A DNA stretch of 64,000 bases from Gigaspora margarita (GCA_009809945.1 WTPW01000148.1:436724-500723); one strand, 5' to 3'. Counted from the first letter of the stretch, positions 1 through 11,534 are shown. Numbers and translations are program-made. The notes: generated by a model from the sequence alone, not told the origin.

Positions 1-430
1 AAGGAACAAAAAGGAACAAAAAGGAACAAAAATAAAAAAGTGAAAAAAACAAAAAATTTAATTATAAACAAAAGATCTAATCTGATCTTGTAGTACAGAA
101 TTTGAGCATCATTGAACTATTTTGTATTATTTTGAAAAATCAGTCTAATGCGTGATCCAGGTTATAGATCTACTAATCCAGCTTGGTTTCCTAGTCCTAA
201 AATATTTTGAAAGGTTTTGAAATAATTCATAATACATTTTGAAAGGGTTCAAAATATTTCAAAATATATTTTGAAATATTTTGAAATTACTTTCGTAATA
301 TATTGAAATATTGATATTTCGAAATGTTTTGAAATATATTATGTAATATTTTGCTTATATTATGGTTTATAAGACCTTATGTAAGATTATGCTATTATAA
401 ATTTGCTAATGTAATTGTACAGGTTTTTAA
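1..430. repeat. Dispersed AT-rich repeat, truncated by window edge
   Basis: Opens with three copies of a 10-bp A-rich unit, then text that matches 27040-27420 in the same orientation (shared stretches include ATAAACAAAAGATCT near 62 and TGAACTATTTTG near 113). The rest is built from variants of TTTTGAAATATTTTGAAA. No coding potential seen. It is the right part of the element family that is more complete at 25580-27440. Confidence 0.6.
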
Positions 431-474
431 CAAAGATTATATTTATTTTTTAAACTGATATTTATATGTTGAGA

Positions 475-1430
475 TTTTTTTTTTATGTCAAAGTTTCCAC
501 TCTAGAGAAAGGCTTTTATTCAAGTAAATTAGACCACAGGCGCCTCCAGAGGTATTCTGACATTTGTTACATTGATGAGAGTACAACTAGCCACATGTAC
601 AACTTTTGGTTGTCTAATTTAAGTAGTCCACCCAAAGGTTCTACACTAGTTGGCATACCTACAACCCAACTAGGAGTTGCCTATTTAAACCCTCTGGTCC
701 CTGCTCCTCCTGCCAGTTCTCCTTGTATTACTGGTACAGTCCTCTATTACATAAGTCAGTCATGACCAGTTTCAGATGTATTGCAAAATCCCCTTAGGAC
801 TAGTTTATCCTCACAGAACACTTGGTAGAGCAGTTCCTGTCCTACACAGGTATTACCTACGCTTTGGTAATTTACGTATCTACTGAGATGGACTACTTGC
901 AGTCTAGGGATTAGCCTAAACCGCAACCATTACCTACTTTTACCCTTGCAAGGTTCGTTCCGATCCTAGCACCTACCTCTACTATCCTATCGGTCTTTAC
1001 ACCAGATCTACAAACTTCCAAACCAGTTAGCCTGGAAGGATCAATATTGTATTCTTCTTTTGGTACCTACTACTAAATGTAGGTCCTTTTCCTCTGGTGC
1101 GACTCCAGCAGCCAGGTTGGTGAACCCCTCCTCACGAGTCTTGTTATCCAATTCTCTGGCTCTGGTTTCTGATATTCTGGTTTTGGTAGCACCATCAAAG
1201 ATCTTTGCTACCTCCTTACTTGGGACTTGCTAAATGAGGTTCTATTTCTCTAGTTCCTTGGATTTTGTGCACCAAAGCTCCTATTCAAGTTGGTGTACCA
1301 AGCAACTGATCAACAAGAAACAGATACCGGAACATAGGCCTATTTTTCAAAGCATCGCCAGTAGGATTTGAACTCTAGACCTGCCGCTTGGGGGTGACAA
1401 CTTATCAACTTCTCTAAGTCTCCACACTCT
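475..1430 (-). mobile_element. tRNA-headed retroposon, copy 1
   Basis: Read on the minus strand it starts with a tRNA-like head: an A-box-like segment, then a B box (GAGTTCAAATCC) at about 1364-1376. It ends in a poly(A) tail, seen as a T run at 475-484. The body is collinear with the copies at 6068-9271 and 19175-20144 over nearly the whole ~950 bp. A sense-strand reading frame around 1100-1240 shares about 45 codons with the 19.2 kb copy (both keep EVAKIF and APEEKDL or TPEEKDL), so part of the body may derive from a coding transcript; stops interrupt it here. No clear TSD at this copy. Unusually long for a SINE. Confidence 0.7.
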
Positions 1431-1993
1431 ATAATGAGTTTTTCTTAAAAAAAGAATAAATCTATATTACATGTAATGTTTTTTTAAAAAGATAAATAAA
1501 TTTTTCAAAAAAAAACTCTATCTGTGTAATAACTGTTTTAAATACAGTATATCATTAAGATCTATGCTTTTTAAAAAATTTTAGCATAATTTTGAAATTA
1601 GTTTATTTAAGATTAGATTTTTATAAAAAAAAATTCTTATAAAGTTGGTTTCTTGTATAGGATTTTTGAATAATAGACAATTTTTGACTAAAATGAATGT
1701 ATGTTTTGAATTTCAAGATCACGTTATGTTATGTCAAATTGCTATATGTTGTATTAATCATCATGTAATAATAGTATCAAAAAGTATATAAATTTTGGAG
1801 TACATCTAGGAGTATCGAAAAAGTAAGTGCAGGAGTCTCAAAAACATAAGTTTTGCTAAATATTGGCCAAATGCAAGAATTTGAAAGTCACATGTTCTCT
1901 GTTTGTACTACATTACATATGACTAGATCAGAAGGGTCAGAATCTGAACTGGGTTAGCATTAGCAAGAATGAGAGTAGCAATATCAATTCTTT
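1431..1993. other. Intergenic, no feature seen
   Basis: AT-rich sequence with homopolymer runs. I see no reading frame, terminal repeat or RNA gene. Confidence 0.5.
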
Positions 1994-2190
1994 ATATATA
2001 TTATATCATTAAATACATGATACTGCTCTATTATAATTTAGTATTAAGTAATATATATTATATCATTAAACACATAATACTGCTCTCTTATAGCTTAGTA
2101 TCAGGTTATATATTATATTACTAAATATATAATACTGCTCTCTTATAGCTCAGTATGAAGTAATATATATTAAATCACTAAACAAGTACT
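1994..2190 (+). repeat. Tandem repeat, about 56 bp x 3.4
   Basis: The marker TACTGCTCT occurs at 2021, 2078 and 2133, giving periods of 57 and 55 bp. Each unit runs TATATTATATCATTAAA, then TACTGCTCTCTTATAGC, then TAGTAT. The last unit is partial. Confidence 0.8.
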
Positions 2191-2289
2191 AAACACTTAG
2201 CAATAATTGTAATTTTATTTAATTATTTAATATTGGTTCTCTTTTTCTATCTAGATATAAATTATCTAATTGATTTTTTAATATATTTA

Positions 2290-2476
2290 GATTAAAAAAA
2301 GTTGTTCTGCCTCTTTTTGAATAGCTTTTATTACTTTATCATTAAATCTTTCAAAAGCTAATGAGCTAATTTTTCTAATTTGCTTAATATTATCTCTTTC
2401 AAAACCTTCTATACTAAATATCTTATAAATATTTATTAATAAGCATTTTTTCTTGTTAAAGATATTATAAGATATA
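2290..2476 (-). pseudogene. C-terminal-side fragment of a decayed multicopy fungal gene
   Basis: The minus strand gives a nearly open stretch containing FSIEGFERDNIKQIRKISS and SLAFERFNDKVIKAIQKE. It looks like the continuation of the frame at 4828-5160, from which it is separated by the TTA-flanked element at 2480-4787. I recall similar multicopy hypothetical proteins in Glomeromycotina but cannot name a domain. There is no start codon and stops follow at once. Confidence 0.35.
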
Positions 2477-2760
2477 TTAGAGAGCTTCCAGAAATCAGCT
2501 GATTTTTGTTTACTATGAGCTTACCCCCACTCACCCACACCTGATACCCCAATTAGCCAATCAGATTTTATGATTATTAAAAAGTTAAATATAAAATTTA
2601 ATAGTAAATAACTTTTGATCTACTGGACCAAATTTGATGATTCAACTACCAAAATGATCCTCTCAATGAGAGGATTCTAGTGAGCCCAAAATTGTTAAAA
2701 TCCAATCACAGGATTCTGTGATCGGGATAGATTTGTGTTACTATAAAAGTTCTATAATTT

Positions 2761-3873
2761 ATTAAACTAGCATCACCCGGTGTAATACTTGTCCATATCA
2801 AAAATTTAATGTATTTAAATAAGATCATTATTTTAATATTTCATTGTTTGTTATATTTATTTAATAGGCTTATATAAAGCAATAATAGCGCTTTAAACTT
2901 ATAATAATAATTATTATACAAGTTAAAGAATTATACTCCAGGTCTGACTATGCAAGTTGTAGAAACTATTTCAGCTCAGCTGATAGTATTTCGGCACTGA
3001 TTTTTAATATGAGATTTCCACATCAAAATTCAATGCCAAAATGTATTTGTCAAAACTGAAAGTATCTATAACATGTATAAGTCTAACACAATTTCAAAGT
3101 TTACTTTAAATTTCATATTCCCCCACTCCTGGTTTGCACAACTGAGTTGCGCCATGATCACTACACAAGTGACTAAATAATACAAATAATGAGATGATTC
3201 ATAGCACCAATAAGATAATCACAAGTATGATATGAGGTACGATAATGAATGGTAATTTATATAATCGAAAAAACCACATGCAGTAACTATATATTCATTG
3301 GATGCACACCAGCCAAATAAGGCTGGACCAAATTTATTAGAAATGCTTTATTGATATTAGCAGTATATACATCAGTTCTATCGATGTATAAGTAAAATTA
3401 ACAATGTGAAGCATTACCCACCTGCATAAAACAGGCCGGCTATTAATCAGGATTTTTTTTTAGTAGGAGAATTTGCGATGTGTAGCATCAGCCGGTGGTT
3501 TCCCACCTGCATAAAGCAGACCGGGCATATTTACAAAAGATTGTGAAAATGGCAGTATTTACTAGGTGGGTGGGATCGGGTGCGAAGCCTGGAATGTGTT
3601 CTCCGAATGCAAGTGAGGCTTTTGCTTTCAATCCCGCCTCTTTACATTTTATATTACCACAGTGTGATTCTTTGTTAGCATTGATGCAAATATTTTGCCG
3701 ATCATTTGTTGTATTCCTGCAGCCACGTGAAGGCGCAAGCAACTCGAATTCACGAAATAGGAAATATTACGTTGAAACTTCTGATTGGTAAATAGCGTGA
3801 CGGACGGACGTTTGTGCTTTAATATAATAGATAATTATAACCATTTATAGTAACACAAATTTATTTCGATCTT
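2761..3873. other. Interior of the TTA element, with a GC-richer patch
   Basis: No gene supported. A patch at 3400-3800 is richer in GC than its surroundings. It holds two direct copies of CCCACCTGCATAAA about 85 bp apart (3418 and 3504) and a GACGGACGGACG run at 3800. Overlapping frames of 84 and 98 codons lie on opposite strands there, so at most one could be real and neither is recognisable. Confidence 0.4.
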
Positions 3874-4294
3874 NNNNNNNNNNNNNNNNNNNNNNNNNNN
3901 NNNNNNNNNNNNNNNNNNNNNNNNNNNNNNNNNNNNNNNNNNNNNNNNNNNNNNNNNNNNNNNNNNNNNNNNNNNNNNNNNNNNNNNNNNNNNNNNNNNN
4001 NNNNNNNNNNNNNNNNNNNNNNNNNNNNNNNNNNNNNNNNNNNNNNNNNNNNNNNNNNNNNNNNNNNNNNNNNNNNNNNNNNNNNNNNNNNNNNNNNNNN
4101 NNNNNNNNNNNNNNNNNNNNNNNNNNNNNNNNNNNNNNNNNNNNNNNNNNNNNNNNNNNNNNNNNNNNNNNNNNNNNNNNNNNNNNNNNNNNNNNNNNNN
4201 NNNNNNNNNNNNNNNNNNNNNNNNNNNNNNNNNNNNNNNNNNNNNNNNNNNNNNNNNNNNNNNNNNNNNNNNNNNNNNNNNNNNNNNNNNNNNN
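3874..4294. other. Assembly gap (421 N)
   Basis: Run of N. The left flank (TAACACAAATTTATTTCGATC) and the sequence right of the gap are opposite arms of the palindrome family also seen at 4318-4643. The gap therefore probably spans a long hairpin that resisted assembly. Confidence 0.9.
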
Positions 4295-4317
4295 TATTAA
4301 CAATTAAATATTAATAT

Positions 4318-4643
4318 TTAATTGTTAATAACTTCTGATCTACTGGGCCAATTTCGATGATTTTACTACCAAAATGATCCCCTCAATGAGAGGATTCTAA
4401 CAAAACCAAAATCGCTAAAATCCAATCACAGAATCCCAAGATCAAAATAAATTTGTATTACTATAAATGGTTATAATTATTTAATAAATTATAGAACTTT
4501 TATTGTAACACAAATCTATTCCGATCACAGGACCCTGTGATTGGATTTTAATAATTTTGGGCTCACTAGAATCCTCTCGTTGAGAGGATCATTTTGGTAG
4601 TTGAATCATCAAATTTGGTTTAGGATCAAAAGTTATTAATTAT
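4318..4643. repeat. Long palindrome inside the TTA element
   Basis: The left arm at 4318-4470 and right arm at 4495-4643 are inverted copies. Each carries ACCAAAATGATCC, a self-complementary CCTCTCAATGAGAGG core and a TCCAATCACAG segment. The same arm is at 2608-2740, and a diverged pair is at 15051-15170 and 15250-15372. Confidence 0.8.
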
Positions 4644-4799
4644 TAAATATTATTAATAAATATATAATTTTGGTCAAAAATAATTTTGCAACTTTGGCCG
4701 GAATTATAAAATTTTGGCCGGAATTACACCTGATACTTCAGCTGACCACCCACCCACCCAGAAATCAGCTGATTTCTGGAAGCTCCCTTAGAAGAAAAA

Positions 4800-5160
4800 T
4801 GTTTTTTAATTTTGTATTAAGCAAGGTTCAAGCAGTTTGAAAAGAGTAGTTAGTTTTCAATTCTGCTAATTTTTTTGCTAATACTTGATTTAGAATCAAG
4901 AACTCCATATCTGCATAGAACACTTCACATATTTTTCCTTCAAGAATTTTTTTAGCTTGAACAATTGTGTCATATATTTTAGCAAATATCATTTCTGAAG
5001 TTATAGGATTTTCTGTTTCCATAACCATGTTCTTAGATGATAAACTAAAGTCTTGCAGTTCTTTAGATAAGTATTTAAAAAACTTTTTGACTATATATTC
5101 TTCTTCTTTTAAAAGTGCCGATATATTATTATTATCTATAAGATAAATAAGTTGTTAACA
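4800..5160 (-). pseudogene. Decayed multicopy fungal gene, upstream fragment
   Basis: A 66-codon open stretch on the minus strand (4828-5028) contains SEMIFAKIYDTIVQAKKILE and LAKKLAELKTNYSFQTA. The open frame continues upstream for about 40 more codons before stops appear. With 2290-2476 it forms one broken gene split by the TTA element. It resembles repeat-family hypothetical proteins I associate with AM fungi. No catalytic motif seen, function unknown. Confidence 0.4.
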
Positions 5161-6050
5161 TTGAGAACATATTGTATTTTTTTTTTAAAGAAATAATAAT
5201 ACATTTAAAATGAAAGCTATAAAAACAGTTAATATTGTAATTAGTTTCAAGTTAGCTTTATTAGGCTCAAATAATAGTTTGGGTTTATTGTACAAAAAAC
5301 ACATTTCAGGTTCTTTTTGAGATATAATATATTTCTTTTTTTAGTAATATTACTAGTTTTATCTAACTTCTTTTTTTTTTATAAATTGGTAGTGATTTGA
5401 GCAAGAATTGTAAAAAGGTGACAGACACAGATTTTTATACTTTTTAATATATCAACTTATAATAACTAAAACTTACTAGAAGATTGTATTAATAGTTATA
5501 ATTTTTATTGATTTTTTATACTTTATTTTCTAGACCAAGTTTATAGACATGGCTCTTAAAATTACTATAAACCCAATCTGGTAATTTTTGTTTTTCTTGC
5601 TTATTTGCTACCTCTATTACCTCTTTTGCTAAACTAAAATCATAAAAAGATGGACATGATATAGAATTTATTAATATACTTTAAATTTACCTATCTTAGC
5701 TTCAAGAGAAAGAATCATAATTTGAAAAGTATGAAGCTTTCTGGTTCAAAATTGTCTCTTTTTTTAGTGTTTTAATATTTAATTTGAGTAGTTTGATTTT
5801 AGCAAAATAAGATTTCTATTCAAAAATAAGTTGGAATCAACCTTAGTAGTAGATTCATTTATTTGGTTAATTTTATTTTCAATATTAGCATAGATTTGTT
5901 AAAAATCTTCATTTCATTCTAAATACTTAGCTAGCAACTTTTCACTAAAATCATTAATTTTGGTCTTAGATTTAAAAACAGAATATAATTTTTTCTTTAA
6001 GCTCTTGTTTATAAGCACCACCAAGTCATTGACCAACACTTTAAAAGAAC
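5160..6050. other. Intergenic, decayed sequence
   Basis: AT-rich with short broken frames on the minus strand only. No recognisable domain or repeat boundary. It continues, after removal of the retroposon insertion, into 9289-10272. Confidence 0.4.
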
Positions 6051-6067
6051 TATTACCTTTATTATTA

Positions 6068-9000
6068 TTATTTTTTTTTTATATTAAGGTGACCACTTAG
6101 GTACCTTGGCACTTTATTGGTACAAATGGGTGGCCCAGTCATGAAGACTACACCGCATATCATATTTGTATAATGAGAGTACAACCAGCTACTTACACTT
6201 TTGGTGTCATTCTACACCAGTTGCCATACCTACAACCCAACTATGGGGTTGCCTATTTAAACTCTCTGGCTTCTACCCATGTTCTATGTTCCTTCCAATA
6301 TACCCCTTTCGGGAGCTAATTTACTGATGATAACCCTGAAGCTTTAGCCAAACCCCTTACAGAGAGCATTTGCCCCTGTGGTAAACCTGGTAGAGTAGTA
6401 CCTGTCCCACCCAGGTATTCACCTACGCTTCAGTAGTGGCGCTAATGATGCTGCCTGAAACTACATAGTTTCGGGTTAACCAAAACTGAAACTAGTATTA
6501 CCAGTTTCGGGCATTACTATTTCAGCCAAAACTTGTCTAAACTTAATTAAAAGTCTGAAACTCCAAAACTATGCCAAAACCCCAAAACTTGACTAATCAG
6601 AAAAGCAAAAATTTAATGGTTTAGTATATCTTATTCTCAACAATCATTTTTTTAAATGATCTTCTTTCCAATTCCCCAACAACCCTTCCTCAACATAACT
6701 ATATATATGACTTTAACTAATAAATACCCTGTTCTACACTACCACTTAGCCAACTACCACTTCCCGAATACTATTTATCCCCTTTCCCGACACTATTATT
6801 CCCAACATCACACTTCCCCAACACCACTCTTTCTAAATACCATTCTTCCCTGATATCCCTTTCCCCAACATTATCCTTTCCCTATACCTTTTTTATCTAA
6901 TATCACTACACCTTCGACACCACCACTTTTGTGATACAATTTTCCCTACAATTATTCCAATATACTACCACTTTTCCTGATATATTAAAAAAAATTGATT
7001 AATAAAAAAAATATTGTTTAAATTAAATTATAAAAAGAAAATCAAAAAAAAATAAAATAAAATAAAAAATAAATAAATAAAAAACTAATTAATTTTAAAA
7101 AAAACATTGTTTAAATTAAAATAAAAATATGAAATTATTTAATAAAAAAACTAATTAAAAAAAAATATTGTTAAAAAAAAAGTTAAATTAAAAAAAGACT
7201 AAATAAAAAAAATATTAAAAAAAATGCCATTAAGAAAATTCAAAAATTAAAAAATGTGAGGCAGGGTATTAGCCAATTCTTATGTTGATAACATTAAAAA
7301 AAAGGGCTAGTCACTTGTTTTTTATGCACACTAATGATAAAGAACAAATTAAAGAAGCAAAAGGCAGGAAATATTGCGGTGGCTATTGGCTTAGAATCTA
7401 TCGTTACTAGAAGAGGAAAATAATTCTTGACTTTTGGAAAATATAGAGTTTCTGAGCTGATAATTTTGCCATTTATTATTTTGTATGGGTAATAAAAACC
7501 AAAAAAGGAACTCTGATTTTGTAAATAATCTAAGTGCATGAGATAAAATTTAGAGGTAGGACCTTAACGATAGAGGTTAGGGTTGGAGTGATGCTTATGA
7601 TATGTAAATTTCATTTCCATCATTTTTAATCTGTGCACTAAGATCGATTTAAACATTAGTTATTGCATATTTTCGCTTTTTTCTTCTTTGACAAGTGTTT
7701 GAATTCTTCGTCAGGCTGATTTAGAATAGTCAAAATTTGTACTTTCCGATTGGCTATTTCTTTGAATAACCTGCACAAATAAGTAAATGCGTAATTTTGC
7801 ACTAAAAAATTCATTCAACCAATCAAATTTTAAGATCACTTGTAATGTAAGTTTGAAGTACAAACATACGTATGTATGACGTAAAATGTTACAAAATTTA
7901 CATTGCATGAGATCATAAAATTTAATTGGCCAGCAAAATCTTAAGACTTTTTTTTTTGAATTTTTATTAAATAATGCTTTTAATATTTGTTTATTTTTAT
8001 TGGCATTTTTTTTTAATATTTAAATATACTGGAAAATAATTATCAGGAATAATATCATTGAAATCGGAATAGCTGGAGAAGGTTGAAGTGTGTCAGAAAG
8101 TGTTTGTGTTGGTGAAGTGGTAGACGGTATTGGGAAAGAAGTAATTGTCGAGTAAGAAAGGTTGTTGGGGAAAAGGAAGTTGTTGGGAAAGTGAGTTTGT
8201 TATGGAAAGGGAGGTTGTCAGGGGTATGGTAATTGTTAGAAAAATGATTGGTTGTCGGGTAAAGAGTGATTGTTGAGGATATGGTAATAGTCAGGGAAGT
8301 AAGTAGTTGATGGGTAAATAGTTATGTCAGGGATGAGGTGGATGTCGGGAAAGTTATTTTCATATAAATAATATAGTTTGTCTAGAGTGGTTAGTTTGAT
8401 AAACGGTTTTGGGAAAGAAATTGCCTGAGAAATGGTAGTTATTAGGAAATGGGTGTATTGGTATCAGAAAAGTAATTATTGAAGAATTGATCATTTGGGA
8501 AGTATATTGCACTAGTTTGTTTATGTTATATTAAGTAAAAAGATATATTTGTTTAATGCTTATATATAAACTTAGTTTCGGAAAAGTTTCTGAGTTTTGG
8601 AGAAGTTTTGGAATTTTGGCATAGTTTTGGCTAATTTTGGGCTAGTTTCGGGCAGTGGTTCAAAGTTTCGGTTTCGGTCATTGGCCCAAAGTAGTTTTGG
8701 GCAGCATTATTAAGTGCACCTTCACTGAGCCTTACCTAACTACCTACTTCTGCTCTTGCGAAGTTCACCTCACCCCAGTACACCTGTCTCTTCCTCTTCA
8801 AGATATTACCAGTATTTCCGACTACCACTCGATAGGCCCGGAAGGATCGGTTAGCCCCGGTATTATGATGCCTTATGGTCTTCCTTTCCTTGGACCATGC
8901 TTCCGTAACACATGTTCTTTTCCTCCAGTGCAACTCCAGCGGCCAGGTTGGTGGACCCCTCTTGCCATAGGGACTCTTGCCCATCAGCTTTCCTGGCTTT

Positions 9001-9271
9001 TCTCTATTCAATTCTGCTTTTTATGCACCGTTGAAAGCTCAGTTATTCTCTGCTCAGATCTTGCTAAGCATGTTCCACCCTTCTATGTTCTCAGGATTTT
9101 TGCGCTATTTTGGTCATATCGTACATGATTACCTCCACAGCTCCCAATTTGATTGGTGTGACCCAGGCTACAGATCCTATGACCCAACTTTATATTGCAG
9201 ATGACAGTACAGTAACACAGATATGATTTTCTGAAAACATCTCCAGTAGGATTCGAACTCATGTACCTTTG
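6068..9271 (-). mobile_element. tRNA-headed retroposon, copy 2, with nested insertion
   Basis: Flanked by a perfect 17-bp duplication TATTACCTTTATTATTA at 6051-6067 and 9272-9288. On the minus strand the head, with a B box GAGTTCGAATCC (9248-9259), is at the right; the poly(A) tail, seen as T run 6070-6080, is at the left. The body matches copies 1 and 3 but is split by the 2270-bp foldback at 6443-8712. Without that insert it is about 930 bp, like the others. The 5' head is slightly shorter than in copy 3. The frames of 91 and 157 codons within it are not conserved between copies and are unlikely to be genes. Confidence 0.8.
6443..8712. mobile_element. Foldback element nested in the retroposon
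   Basis: The ends are inverted copies (TAATGATGCTGCCTGAAAC at the left; inverse of TAATAATGCTGCCCAAAAC at the right). The arms are long and built of degenerate units of about 20 bp: at 6650-6980 the C-rich unit reads ACTACCACTTTCCCGACA, and at 8045-8480 its inverse, with GTTGTCGGGAAAG forms. The subterminal zones at 6450-6600 and 8570-8700 are repeats of CCAAAACT / AGTTTTGG. The flanking 8-mers AGTGGCGC and AGTGCACC agree at only 5 of 8 bases, so the TSD is weak. No transposase. The TTTCCCGACACTAT motif recurs in the MULE terminal repeat at 40 kb. Confidence 0.65.
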
Positions 9272-9288
9272 TATTACCTTTATTATTA

Positions 9289-10272
9289 ATATTTTTAAGG
9301 TATATACATTGGTTTTGGTTATGGTCTTTTTTTAGCTTAGCTTTTTTTATAGTAAAAAAATAAAATTTATATTTGAAATAATACATATTTATGATTTATT
9401 CAAAACCTTTTATATATCCTATTTATTCTATTTATCTAGTTCTTCCAGAATCTTTTTTTTCTGTATATTATATATATCTAGTATATCTGATATAATATAT
9501 TTTTTTTGTATATCCTATTTAATAAATTATTTCAAAATAATATATTAGATATAAAAAAAATTAATACTATGCTTAAGCAATGCATAAAATGTGATACTCC
9601 TCTTTTATTACTAGCTGATTATAATTTTATTATACAATACCATAATAATAGGCCAATATCTAAAGTTGTGAATATACTAAAAAAAAAATATAGTATATTA
9701 CAAAAATATATTTATCAGATCTGAAAAGGAGAAAAAAAATAGAGTTGCATAGAATTAACCAATTTATACATTTAATCCTAAAGAAACTATATTACATTTT
9801 AGTATAATGGTTCCAATACAAATTTTCAAAATAAATACAATTCTACTATTTTAATACTAGAAAATATAGAGTATAATGCAGGAGTAGAGCCTAGTAAAGT
9901 GAAAAAGAGTAAAGAAAGCTTGAATATTAGCAAAGAAGATCTTAATGCATTTTATGAAAAGGAAGCTATTCAAGATAAAAAATATATAAAAAAATACAAA
10001 TATATATTAGCTAAATAAAATAAAACCTTTTCACATATCTTATTGAGAACCTTTATAGCATTAAAAGTATCAAATAATATTTTTCAAGTTCTTTATAACT
10101 CATGTTTTTTTTCTCTGCCTTTTTGCAATTCTTGCTCAAAGCCAGATTAGACTAATAATTAGCTAAGTTAACTATCATTGGGTTAACTATATTTTTTTTC
10201 AAGCTTGCTTGAAAAAAGTTATTGGCTTTACTCATATTATAAACAGAAAGTGGAATAGTAATATTTTTTCTA
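9289..10272. other. Intergenic, decayed sequence
   Basis: AT-rich. A 72-codon open stretch at 9506-9724 (plus) and short minus-strand stretches near 10100-10270 are seen, none with a recognisable domain. Interpreted as the decayed remains of older repeats. Confidence 0.35.
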
Positions 10273-10275
10273 TTA

Positions 10276-10808
10276 GAGAGCTTCCATAAATAACGTTATG
10301 TACCCCTACATAGTAGCTCTTGACCCCCCCTCTACTATATAAAAAAAATTTTAAAAATCCATATATTTATATATAAAATTTTACAAAAACTTGAGTATAT
10401 AATGACCCAGTAATCCGATTTGGATGGTTTTGGTACCATTCGATTCATCTCTATGAGACGAATCCAAAGGTATCAAAATCATTTCATTTGGATCACTGGA
10501 ACACGTTTTATTAACGAAATACTATTGATTTTATAGTAATTTTGTAAGAAAACATAATAACCAATAGTATTTCGTTAATAAAACGTGTTCCAGTAATCCA
10601 AATCAAATGAAATTGGTGCCATTAGACTCCTCTCATCGAGACGATTCGAATGGTACCAAAATCATCTAATTATGACTACTGGATCAAGTTTTAGACAAAT
10701 TTTTATAAAAAATTGTGTTATGTTTTGGGGGACCCCCCTCTACATGGTGCAAAATCGTCATATTTTGGGGGACCCCCCTCAAGCATAACGTTATTTATGG
10801 ATGCCCCC
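10276..10808. mobile_element. TTA-flanked MITE with internal palindromes
   Basis: A 533-bp element. TIRs of 25 bp with three mismatches start GAGAGCTTCC and GGGGGCATCC and share ATAAATAACGTTATG. TTA is duplicated at 10273-10275 and 10809-10811. The outer bases match those of the 2480-4787 element, so the two are probably related families. Inside are two copies of a hairpin module (10404-10499, 10588-10686) placed either side of a third palindrome (10501-10588). Short C runs (GACCCCCC) sit just inside both ends. Confidence 0.8.
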
Positions 10809-11196
10809 TTAGCTGATGCTATAAACTTACCTTTTACTAGGTTTCAAGCTAGCTCAAGATTGCTATCTAAAACCAAGAATAAATAATAATATATTATTAT
10901 TATGAATTAATTTATTTGTTGCTATAGACTACATGTAGCCATACTATTAATATATAAAAAATTTGTAGCTATATAAATTAGAGTTAGAATTAGATTTATA
11001 TTAGAATTATATTAAAAATAAAGGTAGATTTAGGGTTAGGGTTTTTGTTAGAGGTTAGGATAAATCGCAAGAGATGCATTTTTATTTAGTAACACAACAG
11101 GGGTTACTCTAGTAAAATTTTGAAATACATAATATAGGTTACATGTAGCCAGAGCTATATATAAATAATTCCTATTATTATTATTATCTTTTTCTG
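10809..11196. other. Intergenic with a telomere-like motif
   Basis: No gene. TTTAGGGTTAGGG occurs at about 11030, with further TTAGG elements nearby. Two segments mention TACATGTAGCC (10930, 11137), suggesting a decayed repeat. Confidence 0.4.
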
Positions 11197-11412
11197 CTAG
11201 TAAAACTGAAACTTATCTGAAATTGTTAAGGTATCATTTCCAATACCTATAGTAATAGGTATATCAAAAAAGATTCTAATAGATTGTTTTTCATCTATAG
11301 CACCTATTAGTATATAACCCTTTTTTCTATCTATTTTTAACCAATATATTTTATAGAAGCAATTTATATCCTGCGGGGAATTGGTACTCTTATTTTTTGC
11401 ACCTCCAATCAT
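11197..11412 (-). pseudogene. Retropepsin-like fragment of a decayed gag-like polyprotein
   Basis: A 71-codon minus-strand stretch containing IGAIDEKQSIRIFFDIPITI followed by GIGNDTLTISDKFQFY. The pattern resembles the C-terminal part of retropepsin-like aspartic proteases in fungal retroelement proteins, where a DxPV-like strand precedes the flap and second psi loop. The catalytic DTG triad is not visible. It lies downstream, on the same strand, of gag-like fragments at 12.8, 16.7-17.3 and 23.8-24.5 kb, in the expected gag-to-protease order. The assignment rests on remembered family patterns. Confidence 0.4.
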
Positions 11413-11534
11413 ATCTAATCAGATGATTAAATTTTGTGTAATGAAAACAAAGACAAAAAATGTAAACAAAAATTTAAAAATCTAAATATCTTAAAAAAAA
11501 ATTAAAGTTATTATAAAAATATTTTGCATCTATA

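Larger units (their letters stand above)
2480..4787. mobile_element. TIR element with TTA target duplication (PIF/Harbinger-like)
   Basis: The termini form an inverted repeat of about 26 bp with one mismatch: GAGAGCTTCCAGAAATCAGC at the left, and its inverse ending GGAAGCTCCC at the right. They are flanked by TTA at 2477-2479 and 4788-4790. A 3-bp TTA TSD is typical of PIF/Harbinger elements. No transposase is visible, so this is a non-autonomous element of about 2.3 kb including the 421-bp gap. It carries one arm of a palindrome at 2608-2740 and a full palindrome at 4318-4643. It sits inside a decayed reading frame. Confidence 0.7.

Noticed and set aside
3845..4303. 152-codon frame on the minus strand
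   Set aside because: Almost all of it is translated N from the assembly gap.
8655..9204. Frames of 157, 91 and 75 codons on both strands
   Set aside because: They overlap each other within retroposon copy 2 and are not preserved in copies 1 and 3.
9506..9724. 72-codon plus frame as a gene
   Set aside because: No domain, no conserved neighbour, extreme AT content; chance openness is likely.
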